Assembly (NCBI GenBank): GCA_951802425.1
Contig: OX637802.1
Coordinates: forward strand, 2,232,001 to 2,296,000
DNA: 64,000 bases
From: Clavaria fumosa
Taxonomy: Eukaryota; Basidiomycota; Agaricomycetes; Agaricales; Clavariaceae
Direction: 5' to 3'
A model generated the notes under the pieces. That model saw nothing but the letters and a program-made list of their open reading frames with translations. It did not search any database and was not told where the DNA came from. Below, one piece after another: positions 1 through 9,797 of the stretch (the stretch's first letter is position 1; the number at the start of each line of letters is the position of its first letter). Made by a program: the position numbers and the translations under genes.

Positions 1-1303
1 TCCAGACTACAAATGGCTTGCAATTATCACTGAGGCACACAATTCACTTGGCCACAAAGGCGTTTATGTTATCCAGACATGTATCTTAAATTGGTTCTGG
101 TGGCTGGTGTTGGATCAAGATGTAAAGTGGTTTGTCCGAACTTGTCACCAGTGCCAGACTTGGCAAATCCAGAAGATCTTTATTCCACTGACAGTTGCCA
201 CACTGGCCAGTCTTTTCTGTCAATTGCACATTGATACCATGTTCCTACCCAGGGCTCGCAGTTTTTGACTTCTTGTCCATGCCCGATGCTCATTATCTGC
301 ATATCCAGAAGTGAGACCACTACGAAACGAGACTGCCTGACTTCTTGGAACCTTCATATTTGAAGATATACTGTGCTGATGGGGAGCAGTAGAAGAGATC
401 ATTACAGATAATGGTACCCCATTTATCAAGGCCCTCGATTTCCTCAAGAAACGGTATGGAATCTGTCACATCCATATCCCTGGATATAATTCCCGTGCTA
501 ATGGCGTCATTGAACATGCCCACTGGTCGGTCCGCAAGTCATTAATCAAAGCAGCAGACAGAGACGAATCGAAATGGCCAGATGTTTTACCCTCAGTCAT
601 TTGGGCGGAACGAACCACAATCCAACGATCCACCGGTCACTCTCCATTTTACATCACACACGGCATTGAACTGCTTTTCCCTTTCAACATATCTGAAGCA
701 ACATATCTAATTCTGACTGCTGATGCCCCGATGACTACTGCGGAACTGATAGCCCTTCGAGCCCGCCAACTACAAAAACGAGAAGAAGATCTAGCGACAA
801 TTGCTGATAAAGTACTCACTGCCCAAAAACAATCCATCAAGCAGTTCATCGATGCACACTGGAACTCTATCATTGACTATGATTTCAAACCCAGATCACT
901 GGTATTGATCCGCAATTCGGCCATAGAAATGGAATTAAATTGGAAGACAAAACTGCGATTCTTTGGACCGATGATTGTTGTTCGCTGAACTCAATATGGC
1001 ACATATATCCTCTTGGAACTTGATGGCGCCATCTCAAAAATCCACTATGCAGCTTTCCGTATCATTCCCTACTATCCACAGTCGCAAACATCAATTCTGG
1101 TTACATCCATTATCAACCAAATGACAGAGGTAAACGAGGACATCCCTCCCAATCAAATACACAAGGCCTCACATAAGTCCATTGACACCAAGGACAGGGA
1201 AAGCCAAGCAGCCGATCTATCCAATGAATCTGATAATGAAGCTACCAACAACGGCACTACAGAAACTCATCTGCAACACTCCGGAGCAACCCGGAACCTT
1301 TGA
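1..1303 (+). pseudogene. Ty3/gypsy pol 3' end (integrase), degenerate
   Basis: The window opens inside an integrase gene. The first 180 bases encode the zinc-binding module, ending in a CHQC pair. The catalytic core follows in shifted frames, with a TDNGTPF motif near 405 and a GVIEHAHWSVR motif near 510, so two of the three catalytic acidic residues are visible. The C-terminal part (731-1303) reads well apart from a TGA at 986-988. It has the usual gypsy end, with a KLRFFGPMIVVR block and then a hydrophilic tail. Frameshifts between 180 and 400 and the internal stop make this a dead copy. Reverse transcriptase and gag would lie upstream, outside the window. It faces right, towards a candidate 3' LTR at 3269. 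Confidence 0.85.
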
Positions 1304-1535
1304 CCTTGCCATTAAGCATTTTTCTCTATCGTATCCTTTATTTCCCCATAATTTACATTGATTTTGAATGCCCAAAAAATAAAAATAAAATAAAAATAAA
1401 AATTTCGGACAAGTCCAAACTTTATACCCGATGTTCTTTCTAACCTTTTCTTACACTCTCACACCTCTCACGCACTTTTCTTACATGACATAGTACTCCA
1501 ATTGAAGAAGAAAGTCACATATAAAAACAAAAAAC

Positions 1536-3113
1536 TTATACAGTAAGGGGCTCACCAAGCAGAAGTATCTGGAGCAACTCAGCTCCGGCCTTCACCTGAT
1601 CAGCCCCCCTTTCCATCATCTGGAGCGCCCGCTCCAGCGCCTCCCTCATGGACGACCCTGCCACCGTCTCCTGCTCCTTACCTGTCCGACTCGGACCCGC
1701 CTCCGCTTTCTTTCGCTTTGCTGGCAGCTCCACCATCTCCATGCTATCATCATCCTCAATCTCATCCTCCTCCTCCTCCTCCTCCTCCTCCAGGGTCGTG
1801 TCTTCACGGACTGGTGCCCACGTCGCACCTCACCTCAGCCTCTTGCTCCCGGCCACCTCCGTTGTCTTTGGACCTGCTCCGCTATGTTAGCCAACATGGA
1901 TCTGGTACTTTTTGACTTACCTCCAGTGCCAGACACTGCCGCCTTCTCCACCCTCACTCCTGAAACATACCTATCAGTTGTTTCATCACAAAAACAAAAG
2001 AATACTACTTACCTTGCACAGCTGAGAGACTGCACGATACCTTATAGGTCTGGCACCACCGGCATGCCACTCCTTCCACTCTGTAACACGCACACTGTTT
2101 CCTGGCGCACACCTCGCAGGCCGGGTCATGTTCCTATTCACCAGATCAGATACTTAAGTATTTACAGATTCCAATGGACCACTCACTTTGTCCCCAGGCT
2201 GTCGCGCAGCCCGGGACCTGATGTCTGCTCCCGCTCCGGTCCTCCTCCCTCACCCTCATTTCTCCGCTGCCCCCCTCGCAATCTCGACCCATACCGGTGT
2301 CGCCATCATCCGCCCGCCCACCCGATGCTCCAGAACGGGGGGGCCTTGACAACTAGGTGATGACCCCCCGGCCCCTGCACTGACTGCCCCTGCCTTGATA
2401 ACACCGATGGGCATTACCCCGTCAGTTCCCCACACCATCCGATCCCCGCTCTGCCCGCCTTCCGCAGCCCCTGTCGTGCTGACGGTGCCCACCCTTGGAT
2501 CCGTTTCTTCATTTACGCCCAGCTCCACCACCTCCGTCAGATCTGTTGTGGCTGTGGCTACTGCCGCTGCATCGGCGGCCAGCGCAACTGTTGCTGGTGT
2601 TGTTGTTGTTGCTGCTGCTGCTGCACCCCCCTCTCCCTCTTCCTCGCCATCCTCACTCCCAATGATCCGATGCGCCCTCTTCTTGGCAGCCCTCGCCGCC
2701 TCCGTCCGCCTTTCCTCCGCCTCCGCCTCCGCTGCGGCCCTCTCTGCGGCGGCCCTCTCCTCGCTCATGCGTCTCTTTTCGGCCTTGGCCTCCTCCTGTT
2801 TTCTTGCCTGCTCGGTGATCCACTCATCCCCGCGGAGCCTTCACGCGATGAGGACGAGTCCCTCGTCCACTTCCATGTCATTGTAAATTGTGGCAACATA
2901 GCTGGCAAGAAAATCATTCTAAAACCTTGTCAGCGTGATATGAAAAAGAACGAAAGAGACACCATGCACAGCATCGCCCCCGTACATCTGCACCCATTCT
3001 GTGTATTCACCGTCCTGCCCCCGGTCTGGCAAATCTTCGCCTGGCACCATGGCCCGTGCCTCTGTCATCGCCTGAACCATGTTTTGGAAGATAAGAGAGT
3101 CAAAATTTTCCAT
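1536..3113 (-). pseudogene. antisense Cys-rich zinc-finger gene of a retroelement (multi-exon, decayed)
   Basis: Several exon-like blocks line up on the minus strand. An N-terminal block (about 3113-2960) begins MENFDSLIFQNM. Next is an Ala/Glu-rich, highly charged helical block (about 2880-2256). Then comes a short Cys-rich exon (about 2128-2010) with spacing C-x2-C-x4-C-x-C-x7-C-x2-C-x6-C; it starts after an AG and ends at a GTAAGT donor. The last block (about 1800-1536) carries a run of eight or so Glu, a KRKK basic patch and a helical tail. This looks like a nuclear DNA-binding protein of a kind repeated around mushroom transposons. One in-frame TGA (near 2846) sits where Arg would fit. 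It lies between the integrase end and the candidate LTR, on the opposite strand, so it may be cargo of that element. Function is unknown. Confidence 0.5.
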
Positions 3114-3268
3114 TGCTGAATAGTTGACGCATTGCTGTCAGAGGAAAGCACAAGCGCATGTTTGGACCTATGTGCACCCACACAATGCATACTTCATGAT
3201 CAACAAACGGTTATTTGGCCTTATTTGGTTGCAACTGAGGGCAGTTGCATTTTCAGCCCCCAGGAGAA

Positions 3269-3745
3269 TGTAAGGATAATATACTGTTTAAACAAGGAGA
3301 CATGACAGATACCGACTATCCAGATATTTTGGCATCCAAGGCAACAGTGCCCGAGAACAATCCGACACTATCTGATAATGTCCAGAATGTCCAATAAACA
3401 TCCGATATCGGACTCTCCGGTCTCCAATCCCCCGTGATGATCACAGCCTGCAGGTCACACACACTGCCTACACCTTTCTATTTCATCACTCCAGCATGGT
3501 CAGTGCTCGACATACTTGCTGTTCCATTCCCCTTCCTTTATTTCATATACCATGCTGTAAATTTCATATTGTGCTCCCTTTCAAGTGTCCACTAGTTTGA
3601 ACATTTCAAACCCTTTGCAATACCTTGCCATTACAATTGATGTCAGTCCAAGGTCCTCACAGAAGGTGTGGGGGGAAGTAACTCAATTTCAACATGAGGA
3701 ACTACCACTATTACAAGTACACTATATATACAAGGAGAGGGGGCT
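3269..3745 (+). repeat. candidate 3' LTR of the gypsy element
   Basis: A purine-rich stretch (AGGAGAA, 3262-3268) is followed directly by TGTAAGGATAATATAC, the layout of a polypurine tract and LTR start downstream of integrase. A TATA-like CACTATATATACAAG lies at 3719-3733. The partner LTR is outside the window, so the right end is not defined. Confidence is limited to the left border. Confidence 0.4.
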
Positions 3746-3746
3746 G
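3708..3746 (+). repeat. duplicated TATA-box segment, copy 1 (copy 2 at 5448-5487)
   Basis: A 39-base segment, ATTACAAGT...GGGGGCTGT with a TATATATAC core, recurs at 5448-5487 with one transition. Removing the TIR element at 3806-5441 puts the two copies about 100 bases apart. This suggests an old tandem duplication of an LTR core promoter. Confidence 0.6.
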
Positions 3747-4020
3747 TGCAGCATGTGTGAGTCATGAGGATGAGAATGAGGCTACATGCACTAAGTCGCA
3801 AGGTACAGTCAACACCCTCCTAACCCATACCCCAGATAACCCATAACCCCTGAAATCCCATAGATTTACTGGACCACCAACTTGGTGGGCAGGAATTTCC
3901 ATGACATAACCCATAGGTCTGCAATAACCCATAACCCATAGCCCTCTTTGGCCAAAACCCATAACCTTATATAATATATTAGACTTAGTCACCGATTGGA
4001 ATGAGTCACCACAGCTGCTA

Positions 4021-4485
4021 ATGAACTCAAAAACAAGTGGTTTAACCATTTTACCTCTTTCTAATGGCTGCAACACTCTCAATATTCTTAAGAAAGGTCT
4101 TGCTCAAATTTTGGAAAAGATCAAGGATTGCAAAGATGAATCATATGCAAAGCTATCTCAAAGGGAAACTATTTCACCAGCTGATGAGCAGTGGTTGGAC
4201 CATGAAGCAAACACTATTGATGAGCAATGAGTTCTGGATGATTTGGAGGCAGCCTCAGACTATGAAAGAGGAGTTGCATGATTGGATGAAAATGGAAAGG
4301 TGATCATGACAAAGCTGAGGGAGTGGGCAGGAGATCTCACAAAGGTGGCAGGAAACAAATGGATACATATGAAACTTTTGCATGCCATGGAAAGGGAGAT
4401 TGCTGAGATTTGTTTGAAGGCTCAGAGCATGAGAAGTGAGCTAAGGAACCCAAAAAAAAGTCTGTTCAGCCATCATTTTAACTGA
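4021..4485 (+). pseudogene. uncharacterised ORF fragment inside the TIR element
   Basis: An open stretch of about 150 codons is broken by two TGA codons (near 4230 and 4279). It encodes a charged, mainly helical sequence ending at a TGA near 4485. It has no motif I recognise and no visible DDE or zinc-finger residues. It may be the remnant of a protein once carried by the element. Confidence 0.35.
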
Positions 4486-4616
4486 CTGTTTCAAGAGAGA
4501 ATAGAGGTTACAGTACTGTGGTAGTTATGAATACATTGTCTATGATTCTTTTCTGAATTTTTGGTGAATTTTGAAGACTATTTTTACCATACCTCTCAAA
4601 AGCCATAACCCCTGAT

Positions 4617-5379
4617 TAGTGTGTAAAAGTCCAGTCCATGAACCTGAAAAAAGACCGAAACTGGACTGGACTGAACCGCAAAAAAACTGGACCACAGGTC
4701 CAGTTAAAGCCAGTTTTAGAAACTGTCAGTTAAGGTTTATCTGATTCGAGAATTCTAATTTAACTGGTCAAAACCAGTTTTGACTGGTTCTGGACTGGAC
4801 TTCAGTCCACGCATGCATCCCTGACTCAATCCCACCTAAATAGTCTTATTGGCAACATGGGGCTGCCGCCACCACTCTGAACCTCAGACCACCGCCACAG
4901 CTGCTTCCTGAGCATGCCCCATCCAGGCCGGTGCCCCAGTACCCAACAGTGGACCCTGTGCTCCCTGGTACCCAGAGGACAATATCAAACCAGCCCTTGT
5001 TCAATGTCCATCTGGCGCCTCAATGCCATGTATCCCCTGGCCCAGAGTACAACTGATTGTTGCACTGATTGACCTGATTGACCTGGAGCTGTTTGGCCTT
5101 TACCAGCTGCCCCTGCTTGAGCTCAATATGGGTTTTGATGATGAGTTGCCCCTGTTGGTAGATTAGAAACTTGTTTTGAGGAGTAGGCTACAGTTTGTGC
5201 TTTTTGTAGAGGAAAACCTGGTCTGGACTGGTTAATAGACCAAAAAAAAGACCAATAGGACTGGTTAATACCAGTCTTGGTCTGGTTGTTCTCAAAATAA
5301 GTGCAAGGGCTAACCGGTTCAGTCCCGGTTAAGTGTAATTACATAAAAAGACTGGACTTAACTGGACTTTAAAACACTA
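4617..5379. mobile_element. hAT-like MITE, 763 bp, 8-bp TSD CCCCTGAT
   Basis: A perfect 8-bp direct repeat, CCCCTGAT, flanks the element (4609-4616 and 5380-5387). The ends are inverted: TAGTGTGTAAAAGTCCAGT on the left against TAGTGTTTTAAAGTCCAGT read from the right, 17 of 19 matching. Subterminal regions are packed with GTCCAGT/ACTGGAC in both orientations, as in hAT elements whose transposase binds subterminal repeats. There is no coding capacity. It is nested in the TIR element at 3806-5441 and is therefore younger. Confidence 0.85.
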
Positions 5380-5518
5380 CCCCTGATAACCCATACCCTT
5401 GGCTGTCCACCAAAGGGTATGGGTTATGAGGGTGTCAACTGTACCGCTATTACAAGTGCACTATATATACAAGGAGAGGGGGCTGTCACCTGATGCTGCC
5501 AGATTTTTGCAAGAGTAT

Positions 5519-6735
5519 CTTCTAATTACAATAAATAGCCATTGCAAGATTGAGTGTAGTTACAATACAGACTACAATACAATGCAAGACTGTGACAGTG
5601 ATTCTGTTCCCAGGCCTGCCCTGCCCTGACAATAGCCATGCAATATATTACAATACATGCAGTCCTGACAATAAGCAACACCTTGACTGTCTTCAAAAAC
5701 ACACATTCTGAGCTATCCTCCTGAGAACTTGGCCTAACTTCACCAACCTTTGAAGATGTATTCATGCATACCTTGTCAGCTATCAGACCACAGGAATATG
5801 TGATTTGACAAAGGGGACTGTCTGGGGAGAGATTTTGAGATTTTTGGGAAAATAGACATGGGGAATCTGTAGTTCTGCACCAAATATTATGGGCTTTTGT
5901 ATGATTGTGGGCTTTTGTATGATTGTATTAGATGTCATAAGGTGTAGTCTGATAGCTGGAATTTGAAATATAACAAATAGCCATGCTCCCAGGCCAATAA
6001 CCCTAATTTCTAATAATGGATTCCAGGGAGGTGACAGAGATGGTGGGTGGGTTGTTAAACTAATCTACACCCTCCCCATATGTCCACAGGTAATGTGTAT
6101 CCTCCACTAACCATTTTCAAGCCAGAGTACTGCAGAGTACTGCAGAATTGTGGAAAATGAATATTTTCTGTGTATTTTGCAAATTGACACTGAACCAAGG
6201 CAGATACAAATGTGGGGTGTCCAGATTCAGAATCTCCTGATTTTTGCCGATTTTTTGGTGTATAAAAAGTCATATTTTGCAAGCTGTGCAAAATTTTTCC
6301 CATGGTCATAGCAGCTTACCAAAAGCAGCTATGCCTGATTGGTAAGCTGTACCTAAGGGACCAGGCACAGGGCTGCTCAATTTCGAGTTTTTATTTTTAT
6401 TTTTAGCAAATTTTGTTTGCCATTGTTTGTCAGGGGACCCTGCAATAGGCAGGGCAGGCCTGGGAAAGGAAGGGCAGGCCTGGGAAAGGAAGGGCAGGCC
6501 TGGGAAAGGAAGGGCAGGCCTGGGAAAGGAAGGGCAGGCCTGGGAAAGCAAGGGCAGGCCTGGGAAAGGCAGGGCAGGCCTGGGAACAGAATCACTGTCA
6601 CAGTCTTGCATTGTATTGTAGTCTGTATTGTAATCTGCATTGTAATGACAATATAATCTTGCAAGAAAAATGTATTGTAACTACACTCAATCTTGCAATG
6701 GCTATTTATTGTAATTACAATACTCTATTGCAAGG
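5519..6735. mobile_element. inverted-repeat element with a minisatellite in one arm
   Basis: The sequence from about 5508 to 5625 recurs inverted at about 6590-6746. The shared part includes ATTACAATAAATAGCC, CATTGCAAGATTGAG and a GATTCTGTTCCCAGGCC block. The left arm lacks about 50 bases present in the right arm. The right arm also holds the expanded 20-bp minisatellite at 6449-6586, of which the left arm has a single unit. No clear target duplication or coding sequence was found; the interior is AT-rich. Confidence 0.6.
6449..6586. repeat. 20-bp minisatellite, about 7 units
   Basis: The unit AGGGCAGGCCTGGGAAAGGA repeats head to tail with very few changes. Because the unit is not a multiple of three, it opens long artefactual frames on both strands (Gly/Arg/Lys- or Pro/Ser-rich), which I do not call genes. 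Confidence 0.95.
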
Positions 6736-6746
6736 AATTCATGTCA

Positions 6747-7763
6747 TTGACTGTGGCGTGGGCTCGGCTGCCCAAGGGGAGACAATTAGGATAGATTAGT
6801 TAATGGTGGTTGTCAGTTCCACTGTCGCAGATCCGCCTCCATCATGAATTGCAAAGTGTGGGAAAGACCAAGAAACGTGGGTGGGGGCACATGGTGGGCG
6901 CCTATAGTGGACCTGTAGGTGCTGGTGCAGAGTCGTGGTGCAGCAGCAAAGGTTGCGAGTATGTTCCCAAGGTTGCAGGCGGTCATGTGACTTTGCACTT
7001 GTCTCTCATTGCTGGTCTCTGTGGTGGTGGCTTACATAAGCAATCCTGACAATTGATGTCAATGAGGAAGATTGTGTGGATGTTCAGCCCAAACATTGTG
7101 AGCCTCAGGATCTTGTTTGTACTTCCCTCAATCATACTAAGTCTTTATCTCAGATTTGTAGTAGTGACAAAGTACTTTGTCTCACAAAAGTCATGGCCTG
7201 GCCTGAGTATTCCCAAAGCCAAAGCCACCTCAGGCTGGGCCAAAGCCATGGCTCTCAGGCCAAGCCAGGCTGGAAAAGCACTACTCTGTACACACAATTA
7301 CCCTGATGGAGAAGGGCAAAGATATAGGATTTATTTTCTCAGCAAACTCTGAGAAGGAGAATGATGCAATCATGACTGGAGGTGGACATAAGCAAGGCAC
7401 TGCTGGATGAGGCTGGGGTCAAGGCTGAGGTTGTGGTCATGGTCATGGTGGAGCCCAAGGTCAGGGGGATACCAGAAGTGCAAAGCAAGTATGTGGTGAT
7501 GCCTAACAAGGTGTGGGGATGGCAGAGACTGAGCCTGGTGGCCACATATTATTTTGATGTTTGAGTATCTTTTTGGCAATTAGTGTCTGTGCAATGTGTT
7601 GTACATCCCCCACAAAGGTGGGTGGATTATATACCATTCTCAAATGAAAGTTATGGTGCTTATTTATGTGTACAGCAGGTACATGCAGGAATCTGTTTAT
7701 TTGTAAGGGGAAATAAGTCAGATGATACTGTATTAAAGAGGAATGGGAGCTGGGAAGACAGAG
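6747..7763. other. no supported gene; low-complexity transposon debris
   Basis: Short open frames occur on both strands (for example near 7053-7352), without recognisable domains or splice structure. A locally repeated GGCCAAAGCCA-type motif lies near 7200-7270. I see nothing further. Confidence 0.5.
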
Positions 7764-7998
7764 GGTGATGAGGTGATGCAACACAGCAGGGGACAAGGCA
7801 ATAGAGGTGATGCAATGCAGTGGGGGATGAGAGGGTGATGCAACGCAGGGGTGAGGGGATGGAGGTAGTGCAATGCAGCAGGGGATGAGGTGATAGGTGA
7901 TGGAGGTGATGCAATGTGGCAGGGGACAAGGGGACAGAGGTGATGCAACATGGCAGGGGATGAGGGGATGGAGGTGATGCAATGTAGCAGGGGATGGC
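7764..7998. repeat. degenerate minisatellite, about 33-bp unit
   Basis: A unit of the form GATGCAAYRYRGCAGGGG followed by AYRAGGGGAYRGAGGT repeats about seven times with many transitions. It yields His/Pro/Ser-rich open frames on the minus strand that track the repeat and are not called as genes. Confidence 0.85.
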
Positions 7999-8479
7999 AA
8001 CTTGCCATTGAGGTTGCATCATGCTCCTATGGTAATTACAATAAAATATTGCATTACAATGCTCACATCTGGTGTCAAAACTCTGTTTCTGATGTACAAA
8101 ACAGCTGTCTAAAACCTGTCAAGAACTGGTTTAAAACTGGTCAACAACTTGTCACTTGGAGGGCCTCCAGTTTCTGATGTTTAGAACCTGTCAAAAACTC
8201 TGTGGGACATTTTCTACTGAACAATAAGCACTCATTCAGCTGTCAGTTTGCTCCCAAACATAACAGAAGTATGATTTGTGTTGTGAAATCTGAGAATTAT
8301 TAATTAGATGTGACTTAGTATAAATAAAAACATACCTTTTAACCCAACCAGACCACAGTTCTTTGAATCTGCTTCAGAATGCAGGGTTTTGGTTCTCTTT
8401 CTGTTCAGTAGAAGATGCAAGGCTGTGATACCACTGTTCATATTGCCTTGCCTTATATTGCCTTCCTTCAAATACTTCA

Positions 8480-8900
8480 AGCAGCATGCTCACAATCTAT
8501 AATCAATAAGACAAATAATAGATGAATTAAAGAGGTACAAACCATTGTAGACACAAGAAATGTTGCACTTCTTGGTACTTCTACTGGCATAATGTTGTAG
8601 TATTTGAGACCAGGGTCAAAGAAAGCTGCTTGAATGACTTGGCCAACAGCTGGATGTGCAAAAAGCACAACCTTATAGCACACTTCTCATCAAACATTTC
8701 ACTGAATGCTTCTCAATGCTCTGCACACTCCCTGACATTCTCAAGGAGGAGGGCCTTGCCACCTTATATTGCCCTGGATTTCAACCAACATGCAATCACT
8801 TGGGATTGAAGGTTGACAGATTTTTGTATTGGTGACTTCAAGAGTATCAAGCATTTTGCCCACTATGGGCAACCTCTGTATGTTGTCCTTGTCCCCATGT
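8480..8900 (-). pseudogene. DUF6532-like protein C-terminal remnant
   Basis: On the minus strand, an FAHPAVGQVIQAAFF block is followed by a tyrosine-rich stretch and a PVEVPRSATFLVSTM block. This matches the general pattern I know for the end of the mushroom DUF6532 family: a hydrophobic HP motif, a short linker, then a Pro-Ile/Val-Pro-x2-x-Ala motif before a helix. Upstream sequence to about 8900 continues in a shifted frame, so at least one frameshift is present. Family assignment is from memory and tentative. It sits among repeats, so it is a relic. Confidence 0.4.
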
Positions 8901-8969
8901 TAGCAAAATTTAAATTAATTTCTCATGTGCCCATTCTTATTAGATGGTCTCCTATATCCACTTGATCCT

Positions 8970-9215
8970 TGAGGATTTCTTGGTCCTAATGCTGGTCCTG
9001 GTGCTGGTGCTGGTCTTAGTTCTGGTCCTCCTGGTCCTCCTGGTCCTATTGCTGGTCTTAGTTCTGGTCCTCCTGGTCCTCTTGGTCCTGGTCTTGCTGG
9101 TCCTCCTAGCTCTCCTGGTCCTGGATTTCTTCCTGGCCTTGGGTACCTTCCTGGAGGTGCCCCCATGCCAACACACCCTTCAGCATACCTATCTTATAGG
9201 GCCAGCCCATTTTGA
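8970..9215 (+). pseudogene. collagen-like Gly-Pro repeat fragment
   Basis: In one plus-strand frame the sequence reads GPPGPPGP-type repeats, followed by a Gly/Pro-rich tail and a TGA at about 9213. The DNA is built from GGTCCTCCT-type units, so other frames give poly-Leu/Val or Arg/Thr-rich readings. A TGA occurs just upstream (near 8968). It could be a linker of a decayed gag-like or transposase-associated gene. Function cannot be assigned. Confidence 0.35.
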
Positions 9216-9386
9216 CTGGTGGGGCTGAGATATTACATAATCAGGTCAGCTGAGATCTTAAGTCACCCAAGAATGGCAACCAAAGGTGCAGATGATTTGA
9301 TATGGAGGGTGCCCTTGAAATGGGTTTAGCCCAGGTCAGTATTGTTGGTGATGTATCTTGCCTCATTTTCCATCTCTTTTTTTTGA

Positions 9387-9797
9387 CATACAGTGACTCA
9401 CAAAACTGTTCAAATGTTTTGCACTTTTGAAATAATTCACTTATAACACTCCAGATAAAATAGCTAAAATTCTGAAGATATTTGTGATGATAGCCATGCC
9501 TCTTGGCTACAATCCTGCTCTATATTGTAAAGTACTATTTCTATTTTCAGTAATGTTATGACATCATTTTCTTTGTCATGTCATTCAAACAGTTTTGTTG
9601 CTGACAATTTTATAAGTCAAATGTGTAAGTTACACAGTATTAGTGTTCAATATGGCCTCTTTTTCTCAGCACACCCCCAATCCTTCTAGGCATGCTTTCA
9701 ATCAATCCCTGACAAACAGAAGCAGGTATCTTGTTCCACTCCTCTTCCACCCTCTCCCACAACTCTAACACTCCACCTGGTGCCCTTTCATACTCTT
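9387..9797 (-). pseudogene. Tc1-like element end with transposase C-terminus
   Basis: On the minus strand 9797-9650 encodes a clean Tc1-type transposase C-terminus: EYERAPGGVLELWERV, then a PRRI motif and a Lys/Arg-rich end, stopping near 9650. About 260 bases further out lies TACAGTGACTCACAAAACTG (9388-9407), a typical Tc1 TIR start next to TA. The catalytic DDE region is absent here. A related catalytic piece on the same strand lies at 12,530-12,690, and the coding frame breaks exactly at 9797. The element therefore seems split by later insertion. Confidence 0.75.

Larger units (their letters stand above)
3806..5441. mobile_element. 1.6-kb TIR element with TA flanks (Tc1/mariner-like target)
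   Basis: The ends are inverted repeats of about 27 bp starting CAGTYRACACCCTC, with three mismatches. They are flanked on both sides by TA (3804-3805, 5442-5443). Inside each terminus the motif ATAACCC recurs many times (3820-3965; 4600-4612 and 5383-5398). The interior holds a broken ORF at 4021-4485 and a complete hAT-like MITE at 4617-5379. No transposase motif is recognisable, so the element is non-autonomous or dead. The TA target suggests Tc1/mariner; a different superfamily remains possible. Confidence 0.65.

Noticed and set aside
3820..3965. internal telomere
   Set aside because: The ATAACCC words are irregularly spaced and lie inside a TIR element with defined ends; they are not a telomere tract.
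6449..6586. possible CRISPR-like array
   Set aside because: Units are contiguous with no unique spacers; it is a minisatellite in a eukaryotic genome.
6306..6664. Pro/Ser- and Gly/Lys-rich frames on both strands
   Set aside because: Produced by the 20-bp minisatellite, which opens every frame.
8944..9228. poly-Leu/Val frame that looks like a membrane protein
   Set aside because: Off-frame reading of the GGTCCTCCT repeat; the Gly-Pro frame is at least as long and neither has a supported start.
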